A DNA stretch of 64,000 bases. It comes from Trema orientale. Its lineage: Eukaryota; Streptophyta; Magnoliopsida; Rosales; Cannabaceae. The notes beneath the pieces were generated by a model. It did no database searches, was not told where the DNA came from, and saw nothing but the letters and a program-made list of their open reading frames with translations. The translations under genes and the position numbers were made by a program. Shown piece after piece: positions 12,275-24,639 of the stretch; positions within the stretch are counted from its first letter, which is position 1; the number at the start of each line of letters is the position of its first letter. The stretch spans positions 467,992 to 531,991 of the forward strand of contig JXTC01000187.1 of the NCBI GenBank assembly GCA_002914845.1, given 5' to 3'.

Positions 12275-13755
12275 TAGTATTTTGGATAGTTTGCAGTAAA
12301 AATCCTCAACTTTTACTATCTTTGACATTTAGGTCCCCAACTTTTAAAGTTTGGGATTTAAATTCTTAAACAATTTCTTCCAAACTAGAGGTTCGGATCG
12401 ATTTGTCTATTTTATAAAGAAAGTTGTTGTACAAACATTGATCATGGATTCAAACGTGTACTGGGATGAGACGTACCTCCAAAGGAAAGAGCAACAATAG
12501 CAAGATAAAACAGAGTAAAACAATGAAGACTTGAACAAGCAAATTTTGCCCCACCTAGGCTCTACAAAGCTGTGAACATTTCAAAGCACTATAGCAATTC
12601 TCTTTTGAAGCCAATGATGGAAGTAAACAAATAAAACACCCTCTCCATTGGGCAGCTCAATACCATGTTTGGCGCTGGGATTTCTCCTGATTTTGTCGTC
12701 CTTCTTTTAAAATAATAATAAAAAACCTCGTAAGAGGTGAAAAATAAAACAAAGTGTGTCATCTCTAATGAATATACAACTCCGCTATATACTAGAACGT
12801 GAGGCAGAGTTAATCATACATGCTTATAACATCAATTCGTAATTTTTTTTTTTTTTTTTTTTTTTACCGTGAGGTGTTTAGCACGTATGGTCAAGACTTC
12901 TCCTAGAGAAGCAAGAAGTGTGGAATTCAATCCCCATTCTCACCCTTATCCTATAAACCACTAACAGACGAATACCAAAAAAAAAAAAAAAATGATTTGG
13001 AAGGAAAAATAAATCTTATCTTATAGGGTTTTGTATTATTTGTCCTAATTCTAAGTTGATACCAAACACTCTACTAAGATATTATTTTCTAACTCTTCAA
13101 TCCATCCGTATATATTAAACATATCATCTAAGACTACTATGTTAGAGCTAGTTTTGAGAATCACTCTTCATATCATTTATTGGAATAGATGAAGAATAAT
13201 GATAAGTACCCTAACGATTTTATCAAAATAATGATAAATTTTTTTGATAAAATTTGTCAAAAAAAAATTTCGTAACTTTTTTTTTAGCAAATAAATAGAA
13301 GATATATATAGTTTATCAAAGATCGTCATTGAATTTGGTTTACTTTAATGCTAATTAATATCAAAGGTTTTTACTCTGGAGTTGAATTTACTCTTTTTTT
13401 TTTAATTTTTTTTTTGTTCTGATTTTTTTGATTTTTGGATTGAATCAAAATCTTCGCCAAATAGAAATTAGGCAATCGATAATTACCTATTTTGGGTTTT
13501 TGATTTTTTATAAGTTTTTCTTTTCTTTTTATTTTTTATTTTTTGAAATGGGCTTTCCCTGTTATATCCCTCAAAGATGGTGCAATTATGGCTTTAACGA
13601 AAAAAATCAAACAGAAATGTCTGGGGACAAATAGCGGCAATTTTTTTAAGAGGCTGAGGGTTTAATTCCTAAAATTTCAAAGTCTGGGACCTAAATGCAA
13701 AAAATACTAAAAATTGAGAATTTTTACTGCAAATTACGCTAGTATTTTTGGATAG
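12275..13755. mobile_element. Non-autonomous Mutator-like element with long inverted ends
   Basis: The left end (from 12290, TTTGCAGTAAAAATCCTCAA) and the reverse complement of the right end (to 13733) align for roughly 80 bp, including a CATTTAGGTCCC block. The flanks carry related copies of TAGTATTTTGGATAG (12275-12289 and 13740-13755). On the right, six bases separate it from the inverted repeat, so the exact target duplication is unclear. The interior (12420-12720) is less AT-rich than its surroundings and could be captured host DNA, but I recognise no gene in it. Confidence 0.65.
12866..12992 (+). mobile_element. SINE-like insertion
   Basis: A segment of about 110 bp ends in a run of about 15 A. 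It contains TAGCACGTATGG and, about 45 bases later, GGAATTCAATCCCC, placed like the A and B boxes of a tRNA-derived RNA polymerase III promoter. A long T run precedes it. The box matches are loose, so this is tentative. It lies inside the Mutator-like element. Confidence 0.35.
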
Positions 13756-14529
13756 GTGATCGTCATCCATTAATCTTGATTAAACATTACTGTATAAAGA
13801 TTCTGAGGACCCAAAAGCATTATTCCCGGCTCAAGTGCATGCATGTATGTCTTTATTAGAGCACTACTAGTGCGATTATTATAGATTATCTATAATTGTT
13901 CATTTGTTTGTCTTTTTTTTTTTTTTTTTGAGGGGATGTTTGTCTTTAATTTTTTTTTTTTTTGACGAAAGTTTGTCTTTAATTAACTACATCTACATAT
14001 AAGTTTATACGAATGAAGCCGGCCAAAAGAAATAAAAATATTATTCAAAAGTTTTTTGTCCTGACTCCTGAGAGTTCAAAGCAGACACACCAACTCTTGT
14101 TTTGGGATATAGAATATTTATTTTTAAGCATCCGACTCTTCTTTATATGGAATTTCACATGCTATCACACATATTTGTACCGAGTTAATTAATTGTTTAA
14201 TGCCCTAGTGTCTACCGACCGCATCACAATTCTTTTAATGTGGGGAAAAACTTTGGTTACTAATAAAAGTACATTATAATATCTATATAAGAATTTTGAT
14301 TATAAAGTAAACAACCGTAAAATACTTATTAAAATTTATGGAGGAAATTCTTGTACTGAATGGCGAAATCAATATGGGAGAAGGAGATTTATGCAGATCA
14401 TTATTATTGTGCACTCCAATAGAGTTTTAAGCATTATTTGTTGGTTCGTTGTGACCTCCCATTCAACATATATTGTTAGTGTCTCTCGCTTCATATCAAA
14501 AAATCATAGGAAGGCAAATACTATCATAC

Positions 14530-14800
14530 AAACTGTCTAGATCTGAATAAATCTGGAAGAAAACCAAATTAAAAGGATCCACATAGCAAAATTACAAAAA
14601 AAAAAAAAAAAGAACAGAAAAAAATTGAAAAAAAAAAACTTATATTGGAGAGAGGGGATACTTCCTCCTTAGTAGAGGTGACACGGAAGGAGTGAGAAGG
14701 ATTTGCCGTGGAAGAACTGATAACTGACAGAGGAAAACCACGTACTTAATTTTAGAGAGAAGACATAGCTTCTCTCTCTAAAACCAAGGAAAGCCACTTA
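14530..14800 (-). repeat. LINE-5'-like fragment with hairpin
   Basis: Resembles the insertion at 30345-31016. Near its outer end is an inverted repeat, TTTAGAGAGAAG against CTTCTCTCTCTAAA (about 14752-14787); the other copy has a related hairpin at its outer end. No coding domain is seen. Confidence 0.3.
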
Positions 14801-14809
14801 AACCCCAAA

Positions 14810-15640
14810 ATAAGGGTTTTATTTTTGATGTGCAATATTAACAAGCTATATATATATGTAGGGACTATATATAAATAGTATAACACATATAGGAATGAAA
14901 TGTAGTCTCTCAAAGTAAAATTAGTAACAAAATAAAGTGATGTGCAAGGTCAATGTATGAAGAAATATATTGATCTGTTTATCAAAAAAAAAAAAAAGAA
15001 GAAGAAATAGACTGATCTTAAAGAAAAATATTATATTAGTAGATCATTGTTTCAATTTATCAACCACAGCCAGCATTTTTTATGAGTGCATACATATTTT
15101 CAATAACATCAAATATATGATTCTCGGCAAAGAAAGAACGTATATGTTCGGATTATTAAGTTGTTAATTTAACCATAGTAAATAAGAGATATAGGAATTA
15201 TAAGAACTTTATTGATACGTTTACTCATATTCGGAATAGCAATTAAAATGCGCTGAACTTACTAAATTGCATTTTTATGAAAAATAAGTAGGGATTCGAG
15301 TCAATTATCTATTTTTGAGTCAAAAGAAAATCTGTTCAAAATTTAATAACAGAAAAATGGAATGATTACTTTACCCACCATAACATTCCTTGTATAGGCT
15401 GCAAGGCAGTAGTATTCTCATTATGTTCTCTTTGTGATACAGAAGACCCAACATTATACAAATAATTAACACCTTATAAAAAAATCTTATTTATCCTCAC
15501 AAATCTATTAATTCCACCGAGGAAAAGTATTAGTATTTCCATTATTTCTTTTTCTTGATATTAGATCAGATATATCCACCATTACTTTTCATTCCTAACT
15601 TTAAATTATTCCAAACCTCAAATAAAATGTTGACTCCCTT
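14810..15640. other. Stretch without a recognisable feature
   Basis: AT-rich intergenic DNA with short homopolymer runs. I see nothing gene-like. Confidence 0.4.
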
Positions 15641-16001
15641 AAGTCAATTCCCAAGGAGGAAAAGTAAAGATGCCATATAAACATGTTACAGACATAACAT
15701 ATATGGCCAAATTACTTTCTATATCTGTTTGTTCCAAAGTCTATACATATGTTAATTCAACAGTCTCGTATAAAGCAAAATTTTTGAAGAAAACCGGAAA
15801 AAGTAAATAAAGATCAATTTGAAAAAGATGAATTGACCGTAACGAGGCCATCAAGTCTGAAAATTTATATTGTATAACGTAATCAATTCGACCCATCGCC
15901 TTTTTTTTTTTTTTTTCTTGTTGTTTACTTAGACCCTATAGCATTGTGACAAAATCACAAAATAGAGAACATGTCAAAGATGCTATGTGTGTGTGTATAT
16001 A

Positions 16002-16010
16002 TATATAAAA
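16002..16010 (+). promoter_or_regulatory. TATA box of SDR-B
   Basis: TATATAAAA lies 129 bp upstream of the SDR-B start codon. A (CT)n tract (16116-16133) lies between, in the likely 5' UTR. The region from about 15655 to the ATG is repeated upstream of SDR-C (31040-31681), so the promoter was copied with the gene. Confidence 0.55.
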
Positions 16011-16138
16011 ATATATTTGCACATTGGGTTAATAAAAAAGATCAACTGTTAGCTAGCGCAAATATTCTTGATCTTTGATTCCCTCAATAGTCTCCAAGAG
16101 TTATCAAATTTAATACTCTCTCTCTCTCTCTCTGCGCA

Positions 16139-17202
16139 ATGGCAATCACTTCATTACTCTCGGCAGTGTCAAGAAGGTCAGTTGCTATTAACATTAATTC
16201 ATAAGATTGGCCACGAGGGCCATGAGCATGGTTCCAATTACATCTCCAAAATTGATGATTTAAACTCAAATAGACATATAACCTTCAAGTGATATATAGT
16301 GTAGAACCAGCACCTTGTAAATCTATATTTCTGATTCTAATGTAATAATTATCACTTTTAATTACCATCAATATTGTTTTTATCTCAGGTTAGAGGGAAA
16401 GGTGGCTTTGATAACCGGAGGAGCAAGCGGGCTTGGCAAAAGAACCGCCGAAGTCTTTGCCCACCATGGAGCCAAACTAGTCATAGCCGATATCCAAGAC
16501 GAGCTAGGCCACTCAGTCCGCCAAGCCATAGCCGGCGACGGCCAAAACGATGTCACTTACGTCCACTGCGACGTCACCGACGAATCCCAAGTCAAAGCCG
16601 CCGTCGAAAAGGCCGTTAAGGCCTACGGAAAGCTAGACATAATGTTCAACAACGCCGGCATAGTCAACGACAACAAAGCCAGAATCATCGACAACGACAA
16701 GGCCGACTTTGAGCGCGTGCTGCGCGTGAACGTCGTCGGCGTCTTCCTCGGCATCAAACACGCCGCCCAAGCCATGATCCCGGCCAGAGGCGGCAGCATC
16801 ATATCGACCGCTAGTGTCAGCTCGTGCGTAGGCGGGGCTGGCTCGCACGCATACACGTGCTCCAAGCACGCGGTGTTGGGGCTGACGAGAAACGCCGCCG
16901 TGGAGTTGGGACAGTTCGGGATAAGAGTCAACTGTGTGTCGCCGTATGGGGTGGCGACGCCGTTGGCTACGGACTTTGTTGGGCTTAGCGAAGGGGAAAC
17001 TGAGAAGATGTTTGGGTCGTTGGCAAACTTAAAGGGCGTGACGCTTAAGGCAGAAGATATTGCGAATGCGGCTCTGTTTTTGGCTAGCGAAGAGGGACGG
17101 TACGTGAGTGGACATAACCTTTTGGTTGATGGCGGTTTCACCATTGTTAATCCTTCTTTTGGGATGTTTCAGTACCCAGATGATCATCATGATCAGGCTT
17201 GA
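16139..17202 (+). CDS. SDR-B: SDR110C-type NAD(P)-dependent alcohol dehydrogenase, intact
   Basis: Two exons, 16139-16176 and 16389-17202, give 283 residues; the 212-bp phase-2 intron is GT-AG. Exon 1 encodes MAITSLLSAVSRR. Exon 2 holds the TGGASGLG cofactor motif (residues 22-29), an acidic Asp47 after the second strand that usually favours NAD over NADP, NNAG (100-103), and the catalytic Ser155, Tyr168 and Lys172 in YTCSK. Relatives with this layout oxidise secondary alcohols in lignan, abscisic-acid or terpenoid pathways, normally as cytosolic tetramers. The exact substrate cannot be inferred. The start is set by the exon 1 ATG, which is conserved in SDR-C and SDR-D; the GTG/ATG starts inside exon 2 would skip part of the fold. 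AATAAA follows at 17247-17252. Whether exon 1 is a targeting peptide is unclear; it is too short for a typical one. Confidence 0.93.
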
Positions 17203-17259
17203 CTGATCAGCTGGTTCAATGTAATGAGGGAGTGTTTTGTAATTTTAATAAAGTAGTAA

Positions 17260-17697
17260 GAAGAAAAGTAATTTTGTAAGGTGAAAGTGAATGCATAATA
17301 AACTTGACATAGTGTGATCTGAGAGAAAAGTGAATTTTTTTTGTTTGATTTTTTTACGTCTTTAAATAATCTTTTTTATTCAAGAAGATATTTCACCCAA
17401 AGTTCAGATCTAGACATAAGGTAGTTTTAGTTCGTAACGGATCCAGGATTTTTATTTAGTATGGGCATAATGAATTTTTTTTTTTTTTTGAAGAAATCAA
17501 TTGTATAATTATAAGCAAAAAAATTTAACTATTTAGTTATTCAGTTGTAGTGAATATCGGTCAATATATTAGAATATCGATTATATAAGTGTTTTCAACT
17601 TTACAACCATCTCAATTATATCAAAATTCTATATTTTTCTCATGATCTCTTTTATTAGTTGTTTGATTGTAAATGTTATACTTATTTGTGAAAAGTT
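17260..17697. other. 3' flank of SDR-B
   Basis: The first 80 bp match the 3' flanks of SDR-C and SDR-D. The rest is AT-rich with no gene, up to the Copia-1 insertion site. Confidence 0.5.
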
Positions 17698-17702
17698 CAT
17701 AA

Positions 17703-18208
17703 TGTGGTCAATATATGTGACAGCAGCCGCATTTAATCAACAAATGCGGCATATCATGCCGCAGCCTATGTGAAGAACAAGGAAAAAAAAAGAGAAGGGA
17801 TGTATTGATCGGAGGAAGGGTGAGGAGTTTATCTATAAATACTCTCCATCTCAACTTTATTATACATCCCATTCTAAAAATATTTCTTCTCCCCTTAAGA
17901 GAGAGTTTAAGCCTAGAAATTTCTCTTAAATATTCTACTATAGTTTTCTCCTAATTTGTTTAGAGAGAGTGTTTTCTCCTATTTCAAGAGAGAGAGATTT
18001 ATTTGTACACTCTTTGTATTTAGAGAGAAGTGAGCTGTTTTTTTTCTTCTCATAGTGAAATTCTTCACAGGCTTGTCCGTGGACATAGCCTAAATTGGGT
18101 GAACCACGTTAAATCTTTTATGTGTCTTATCTTTTGCATTTTACCCAAATTTTCTGAACTCGTATTTTAGCTGTATGTTGTCGCTTCCGCAAAACCGATC
18201 TCCTAATA
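17703..18208 (+). repeat. Copia-1 5' LTR
   Basis: Begins TGTGGTCAATATATG; its last two bases are TA where the 3' LTR ends CA. Near the start is a perfect 9-bp stem with a 7-base loop (GCCGCATTT 17726-17734, AAATGCGGC 17742-17750). A promoter-like CTATAAATAC lies about 130 bp in, followed by GAGAGA-rich sequence. Confidence 0.9.
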
Positions 18209-18209
18209 G

Positions 18210-18222
18210 TAGTACCAGAGCC
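18210..18222 (+). promoter_or_regulatory. Copia-1 primer binding site
   Basis: TAGTACCAGAGCC directly after the 5' LTR differs at two places from the initiator-tRNA-Met complement that Copia elements use (compare the intact site of Copia-2). Confidence 0.75.
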
Positions 18223-18323
18223 ATTAGTTAGAATACTATTTACGTATACGACACTATTCATACATACGGTACTGTTCACATACAGTGAAACGGTGGTAAC
18301 CGAATAAATCGTGGTGAACAAAA

Positions 18324-19110
18324 ATGGCAGCGAAATTCAATATTGAGAAGTTCAACGAGAACAATTTTTTTCTGTGGAAAATGAAGATAAAGGCAATCTT
18401 GAGAAAAGATAATTACTTAGCAGCAATTGGGGAAAGACCTGCTGAGATTACTGATAATAAAAAGTGGGACGAGATGGATGGCAATGCGATCGCAAACTTA
18501 TATCTGGCGCTAGCAGATGGAGTTCAGCGTTGAAGAGAAGAAGTCAACCAAGGAGATATGGGATGCACTGACAAAGTTGTATCAGGCCAAGTCACTGCAC
18601 AACAAATTTTTTTTGAGGAGAAGACTTTACACCCCTCGGATGGCGGAATCAACAATAGTGACCGACCATATTAACACCCTACACTCTATTTTCACAGCTC
18701 ACAGTAATGGAGCATAAAATAGAGGATAATGAACATGCAAAAATCTTACTTCAGAGTCTACTTGATTCGTATGATCAACTCATCATAAATGTGACTAACA
18801 ATGCTACAACTCTAGTTTTTAATGATCTTACAGCTGTTGTTCTTAAAGAAGAAAATTAGCGTAAGAACAAGGAAGAAAGATTGACAAGTTCACAGTAAGT
18901 AGAGGCTTTAATAATGAGAGAAAGAACGGAACATGGCCCTAGTGAGAGTCAGACTCATGGTAGATCAAAGTCAAGAAGTAAGAAGAATATTAAGTGTTAC
19001 CATTGTGGTAAGAAAGTACACGTCAAAAGGGAGTGTTGGCAACTCAAGAAAAATAGAGATTCCAGAGACATCAACTGCTCAGGAGAATATTGCAAGTACC
19101 TTAGATGATG
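18324..19110 (+). pseudogene. Copia-1 gag
   Basis: Opens MAAKFNIEKF, typical of Copia Gag. The frame shifts near 18520 into one with EIWDALTKLYQ, shifts again near 18715, and has an in-frame stop near 18857. A CCHC zinc knuckle (CYHCGKKVHVKREC) marks the nucleocapsid part at about 18990. It cannot make a full Gag. Confidence 0.85.
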
Positions 19111-19114
19111 GAGA

Positions 19115-20865
19115 AATCTTGTACAATGAAGCAGCCTTATTTTCTAAGGACAAACGGCAGCTCATTGATGTTTGGTTAGTAGATTCGGGAGCAACATGGC
19201 ACATGACTTCTCATAGAGAGTGGTTTCACACATATGAACCTGTCTCTGGAGGATCTGTGTTCATGGGTAACGATTATACCTTAGAGATCGTTGGGATTGG
19301 TACTATTAAAATGAAAATATATAATGACACTATTCGTACTATTCAAGAGGTGAGACATGTGAAGGGCCTGAAGAAAAATCTATTATTTTTGGGATAATTA
19401 GATAATTTTAGTTACAAAACTCATGTCGAGAATGAGATCATGAAAATCATGAAGGGCACACTTGTAGTAATGAAGGCAGAGAAGATCGCAGTGAATCTAT
19501 ACATACTTAAAGGAGATACACTGATGGAAGTGGAGCCATCAGTTACTTCAACAAATTCCAAAGCAGAATCAACAATGATATGGCATCGTAAGCTCGGCCA
19601 TATGTCGAAACGAGGCTTAAAGATTCTCTCTAAACAGAGGTTGCTTCCTGGTCTCACAAAGGTATCTTTACCCTTTTGTGAGCATTGTGTCACAAATAAA
19701 CAACATGGATTAAAGTTTAGCATATCCAGTTCTAGAAGTAAGAAAGTTCTAGACTTAGTTCACTCTGATGTTTGGCAAGCACCGGTGATGTCCCTAAGAG
19801 GAGCTAGATACTTTATATTTTTCATTGATGATTACTCTAGGAGATGTTGGGTGTATCCTATCAAGAGGAAGGCGGACGTGTTTTCAGCCTTCAAAATATT
19901 CAAAGCGTGGGTAGAGCTTAAATCTGGAGAGAAGATCATGTGTTTAAGGACGGACAATGGAGGAGAATATACAAGTGATGAATTTGATAAATTCTTTCAA
20001 GAAGAAGATATCAAGAGGCAGTTTATAGCAGCGTACACTCCTCAACAAAATAGAGTAGCAAAGCGGATGAACAGAACCTTGTTAGAAAAGACAAAAGTAA
20101 TGTTGAGAACTGTAGGTCTACCTAAGACATTCTGGACAGAAGCAGTCAAAACTGCCTGTTATGTGATCAATTGATCTCCATCAACAACAATTGATCTGAA
20201 GATACCGATGGAGATGTGGACCGATAAGCCAACTGATTATTTTCACGTACATACGTTTGGAAGTCACGAGTACGTGATGTACAATACTCAAGAAATCACA
20301 AAACTGGATTCAAAGTCCAGAAAATGTATATTCTTGGGATATACTGATGGAGTTAAGGGGTATCGCTTATGGGATCCCACTGCCCATAAGGTTGTCATCA
20401 GTAGAGATATGATATTTGTAAAAAACAAACTGTAAGAGAAGGGAGATGATAGCAGTCCAAAAACTACTACAGTTCAAGTAGAAAAGAACGCTGAAGATTT
20501 AGATTCTTCTGAAGCAGTACCAGAGTACGAAGTAGAAGAACCAGTCGAGGCAGAGGCTTTTGAAATCCGTCAGTCAACTCGTGAGAGAAGACCACCGGTG
20601 TGGCACTCAGATTATGTCACTGATAGCAATATTGCATACTGTCTTCTAACAGAGGATGAAGAGCTAACAACTTTCTATGAGACTACCAAAAGCCCGGATG
20701 TATCTCTGTGGATGACAACAATGCAAGAAGAGATTGAAGCCTTTCACAAGAACAAGACATGGGATCTTGTTTTGCAAAAGCTATTGGAAACAAATGGGTC
20801 TACAAGATCAAGCGTGATAGCAATGATCAAGTGGAGTAGTATCGTGCGAGATTGGTGGTAAAAGG
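19115..20865 (+). pseudogene. Copia-1 pol, protease and integrase part
   Basis: In order: the aspartic protease motif DSGATWHMT (about 19183), the GAG-pre-integrase stretch around RKLGHMSKRG, the integrase core with FIDDYSRRCWVYP and RTDNGGEY, a TPQQNRVA motif, and the first part of the reverse transcriptase up to VVKG. Breaks include stops near 19396 and 20172, a stop near 20433, and shifts near 20790-20850. The nested solo LTR begins right after. Confidence 0.88.
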
Positions 20866-22667
20866 TGTTGGTAAATTGATTCTATGTTTAGGAAAATCAT
20901 GCATGCATGCAAATATGAAAAACACATGATCATATCATGAACGCAGCAGAAAAATTAGCGAATTTAGGTTTTAAAATTTTTACGTGAAAATAGTTTTCAT
21001 AACCATAGAACATGCATAAATCATATACAGGATCATGTACAACATAAATCAAATCTAGATACAAAACCCTAGAGAAGAGATTAGGGTTTACCTCTTGTAG
21101 CGTGCTCCTTCTTGATCTCCTTGTTGATGGTATTCAAACCTCCAGCCCTAGATCTTCTTGCCTGTGCTCTTGCTCTTGGTTGATGAGGTGAGTGGGTACC
21201 AAGTTGAAATTTACGTTGGAAAACGATCAAGAAAGCCTTCTTGATCCTATGTAACACCGGGATGTGAGATGAGACTGTGAGGTTGCAGGAAACTTTTTCT
21301 ATCCTCTCTTTCTCAACCTTGGCCGATTTTTCTCTCCCTCTCCCTGTGTCTATGCGTGTAGCATACTTAGAATTACTGTGCAGTTTTTTCTCTCATATAA
21401 CTTATATATATGGGGCCCAAAACTGCTAACCCTAGTCCAGCTAGGATTGGGCTTGTTCTCCAATTTGGGCTTTGGGTGTATTTTTATAAATATGTCTAAC
21501 TCATGTAACTTATTTATAAAAATACCAACTTCTATGTAGAATCATTATTTTACACAGTTTCATAAAATTAATTTCACGAAAATCACCGACCATTTAATCA
21601 ACTTTATTGAGTTAGATATGGGACCTAATGGATCCAAATAATCTAAGCTCCAATAGTATAATAAATACATAATAACTCTTATTATGGTATTTATATAAAT
21701 ACTATTAGTAAAAGAGACACTTCACTAAAGGCCTAATACTGCACTCTTAGATTAAATGTCATACCTTTTATAGAGATTTAATCAACTAACCTTGATTAAC
21801 CAATCCATCTAATATATTCTATACCACATATAGAATCCCTATACAATGTCGTAGTTGGATAGGTGAAATTATCGTAATACCTCTCCAACACCTATTTACC
21901 TTTAAGTCGCTATCATTCTATCAAAGAATAATGTTGTTGATAATTTTTTTCTCAATGGCCATTTAGACAAAATTATCAACCAATTCACAAAGCGAATACT
22001 AAGATCTTAGATTTAATTATTCCATGAATCTTGAAAGAACTTAAAGTAGCATTAATGTATAGTGTCCTTAACTATTTGGTGTTCCCATAAATTCATAAGT
22101 CATAACATCCAATATGCCAGAGTTCATCCCTAATTTCACAGAGGCTAGTCTTTTAACAAATCAAAAGGCTACAACCCATGAAAGCAAGTCCAGTTAAATA
22201 TCAAGGACTAAGATCTATATGCTAAGAGCTAGTTTGTGGTAATATAAGAATTGAGTTACGACACTCCAATTCTTTATATTACCTGGTCTAGTTCAATACA
22301 CATAACTTGTTTATGTTGTATTAGTATTTCTATCAGAAGTCACATACTTCAATGATTTGAGACATATCATTCTCGTTGAGATAGACAAATACTACAACCT
22401 ATAGTAAATAAAGTATTTCATCTTTATTTACAGATTGTGAACTAGTTCATTTAGAATTAGATAAAGAAACAAGTCTCCCCATAATTAACACTTAATCGTG
22501 TTTACTTCTTTATACACAAATAAAGTCATGGAATCTTTTTCAGATAAATAAACTATTCAACTAAGATAGTTTAATCTAGCAGATATCATAATTGCATATA
22601 AGAGAAAGTAGTTTATACTCAAAAGGGTAAAATTGAAAATCTGCTTTTTAGGGCAAAAATCCCAACA
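20866..22667 (-). mobile_element. Solo LTR nested in Copia-1
   Basis: Read on the minus strand it starts TGTTGGGATTTTTGCCC and ends TACCAACA, 1802 bp with TG/CA ends and no coding sequence. The flanks are AAAGG (861-865 of 20 kb) and AAGGG (22668-22672), a 5-bp duplication with one change. Removing the LTR and one flank rejoins the reverse transcriptase frame across VVKGYAQK, which confirms the boundaries. It comes from a different LTR family than Copia-1. Confidence 0.85.
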
Positions 22668-22672
22668 AAGGG

Positions 22673-24060
22673 ATATGCTCAAAAAGAAAGTATTGACTTC
22701 AACGAGATATTTTTAGTGGTTCGACTCACAACAGTTAGAGTAGTTCTGGCGATGTGTGCTACGTTTGACCTACATATAGAGCAGCTAGATGTGAAAACTA
22801 CTTTTCTTCATGGAGAACTTAAAGAAGAAATTTATATGCTCCAACCAGAAGGTTTTCCTGAAACAGTCAAGGAGAACTTAGTTTGCAGGTTGAACAAATC
22901 TCTATACGGTCTCAAACAGGCGCCGAAGTGTTGGTATAAGAGATTTAATTCCTTCATCCTAAGTCTTGGATACTACAGACTCAGTTCAGACCACTGAACA
23001 TACTTTAGAAGGTTTGATGAAGATAGTGATTTCATTATCTTATTGTTGTACGTGAACGACATATTGGTAGCGGGCCTTAACAAAGGTAGAGTCCAAGAAT
23101 TGAAGGCACAGTTGGCTAGGGAATTCGATATGAAGGACTTGGGACCAGCAAATAAGATTCTAGGGATGCAAATTCACCGAGATAGAAGTAATAGGAAGAT
23201 TTGGCTTTCTCAGAAGAATTATTTGAAGAAAATCTTGCGTTACTTCAATATGCAAGATTGTAAGACAATTTTTACCCTACTTCTTGTTAACTTCAAGTTA
23301 TCTTCCGGGATATGTCCTAGCAATGAAGCAGAGATGATGGAGATGTCTCGAGTACCGTATGCATCAGCGGTGGGAAGCCTAATATTTGCTATGATATACA
23401 CAAGACCAAACATTGCACAAGCAGTGGGAGCAGTTAGTTGGTATATAGCAAATCCTGGTAAAGAGTATTAGAATGCTGTGAAGAGAATTCTGAGGTACAT
23501 CAAAGGAACCTCAGAGGCTGCATTATGTTACGGAGGATCAGAATTTACTGTCAGAGGATATGTTGATTTAGATTTTGCGGGTGATCTTGACAAACGAAAA
23601 TCTGCTATAGGCTATATGTTTACTCTTGCAGAAAGAGCTGTAAGCTGGGTTTCGAAGCTACAAACTGTTGTGGCTTTATCTACAATAGAAGCAGAATACA
23701 TGGCGGCTACACAAGCTTGTAAAGAGGCTATTTGGGTTCAAAGTTTATTGGAGGAGCTCGGGCACAAACAAGAGAAGATTCCTCTGTTTTGTGATAGTCA
23801 GAGTACCTTGCACATTGCAAGAAATCCAGCCTTTCATTCTAGGATAAAGCACATAGATGTTCAATATCACTTTATTCGAGAAATAGTAGAAGATGGAAGT
23901 GTGGACATGAAAAAGATTCACACCAAGGAGAACTTAGCAGATACTTAAACCAAACCAATCAACACTGATAAGTTTCAATGACATAGATCCTCATATCGCC
24001 TAGCAGATACGTAAGCAGTATGAAGAATTGACAAGCGAAGAAAAGAGAGATTTATCAAGT
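22673..24060 (+). pseudogene. Copia-1 pol, reverse transcriptase and RNase H part
   Basis: Continues the reverse transcriptase with QLDVKTTFLHGELKEEIY and the active site, here YVND at about 23049-23060 where Copia enzymes have YVDD, so even this residue is lost. RNase H follows with ALSTIEAEYMA. Stops lie near 22996, 23469 and 23946. A purine run just before 24101 is the likely polypurine tract. Confidence 0.88.
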
Positions 24061-24100
24061 GTGAAGACATGATTAAAATCAAAGTCTTCAAGTGGAAAAA

Positions 24101-24608
24101 TGTGGTCAATATATGCGGCAGCAGCCGTATTTAATCAACAAATACGGGATATCATACCGCAGCCCATGTAAAGAAAAAGAAAAAAAAGAGGAAAGATGAG
24201 ATGTATTGATCGAAGGAGGGGTGAGGGGTTCACCTGTAAATACCTGTCACCTCAACGTCATTATATATCCCATTTCAAAAATATTTTTTCTCTCCTTAAG
24301 AGAGAGTTTAAGCATAGAAATTCCTCTTAAGTATTCCACTTTAGTTTTCTCCTGATTTGTTTAGAGAGAGTATTTTCTCTTATTTCAAGAAAGAGAGATT
24401 CATTTGTACTCTCCTTGTATTTAGAGAGAAGTAAGTTGTAATCTCCTTTTCATAGTGAAATTCTTCACAGCCTTATCCATGGACGTAGCCTAAATTGGGT
24501 GAACTATGTTAAATCTTTTGTGTGTCTTATTTTTTTTATTTTACCCAAATTTTTTCAACTCGTATTTTAGCTGTGTGTTGTCGCTTCCGCAAAGCCGATC
24601 TCCTAACA
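24101..24608 (+). repeat. Copia-1 3' LTR
   Basis: Starts TGTGGTCAATATATG and ends CTCCTAACA. The terminal hairpin is kept although its bases changed (GCCGTATTT with AAATACGG). Confidence 0.9.
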
Positions 24609-24639
24609 CATAAAACCATAGGAGCTATAGAATTAAAAC

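Larger units (their letters stand above)
17698..24613 (+). mobile_element. Copia-1: full-length but dead Copia LTR retrotransposon
   Basis: Two LTRs of about 507 bp (17703-18208, 24101-24608) enclose gag and pol in Copia order: gag, protease, integrase, reverse transcriptase, RNase H. The perfect target duplication CATAA flanks it (17698-17702, 24609-24613). The LTRs differ at roughly one base in ten, so the insertion is old. The frame is broken many times, and a solo LTR sits inside the reverse transcriptase. Without that nested piece the element is about 5.1 kb. Confidence 0.95.

Noticed and set aside
16623-17144. Long minus-strand frame over SDR-B (also over SDR-C, D, E and F)
   Set aside because: A shadow of the GC-richer SDR coding strand. 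It recurs at the same place in each copy and has no motifs.
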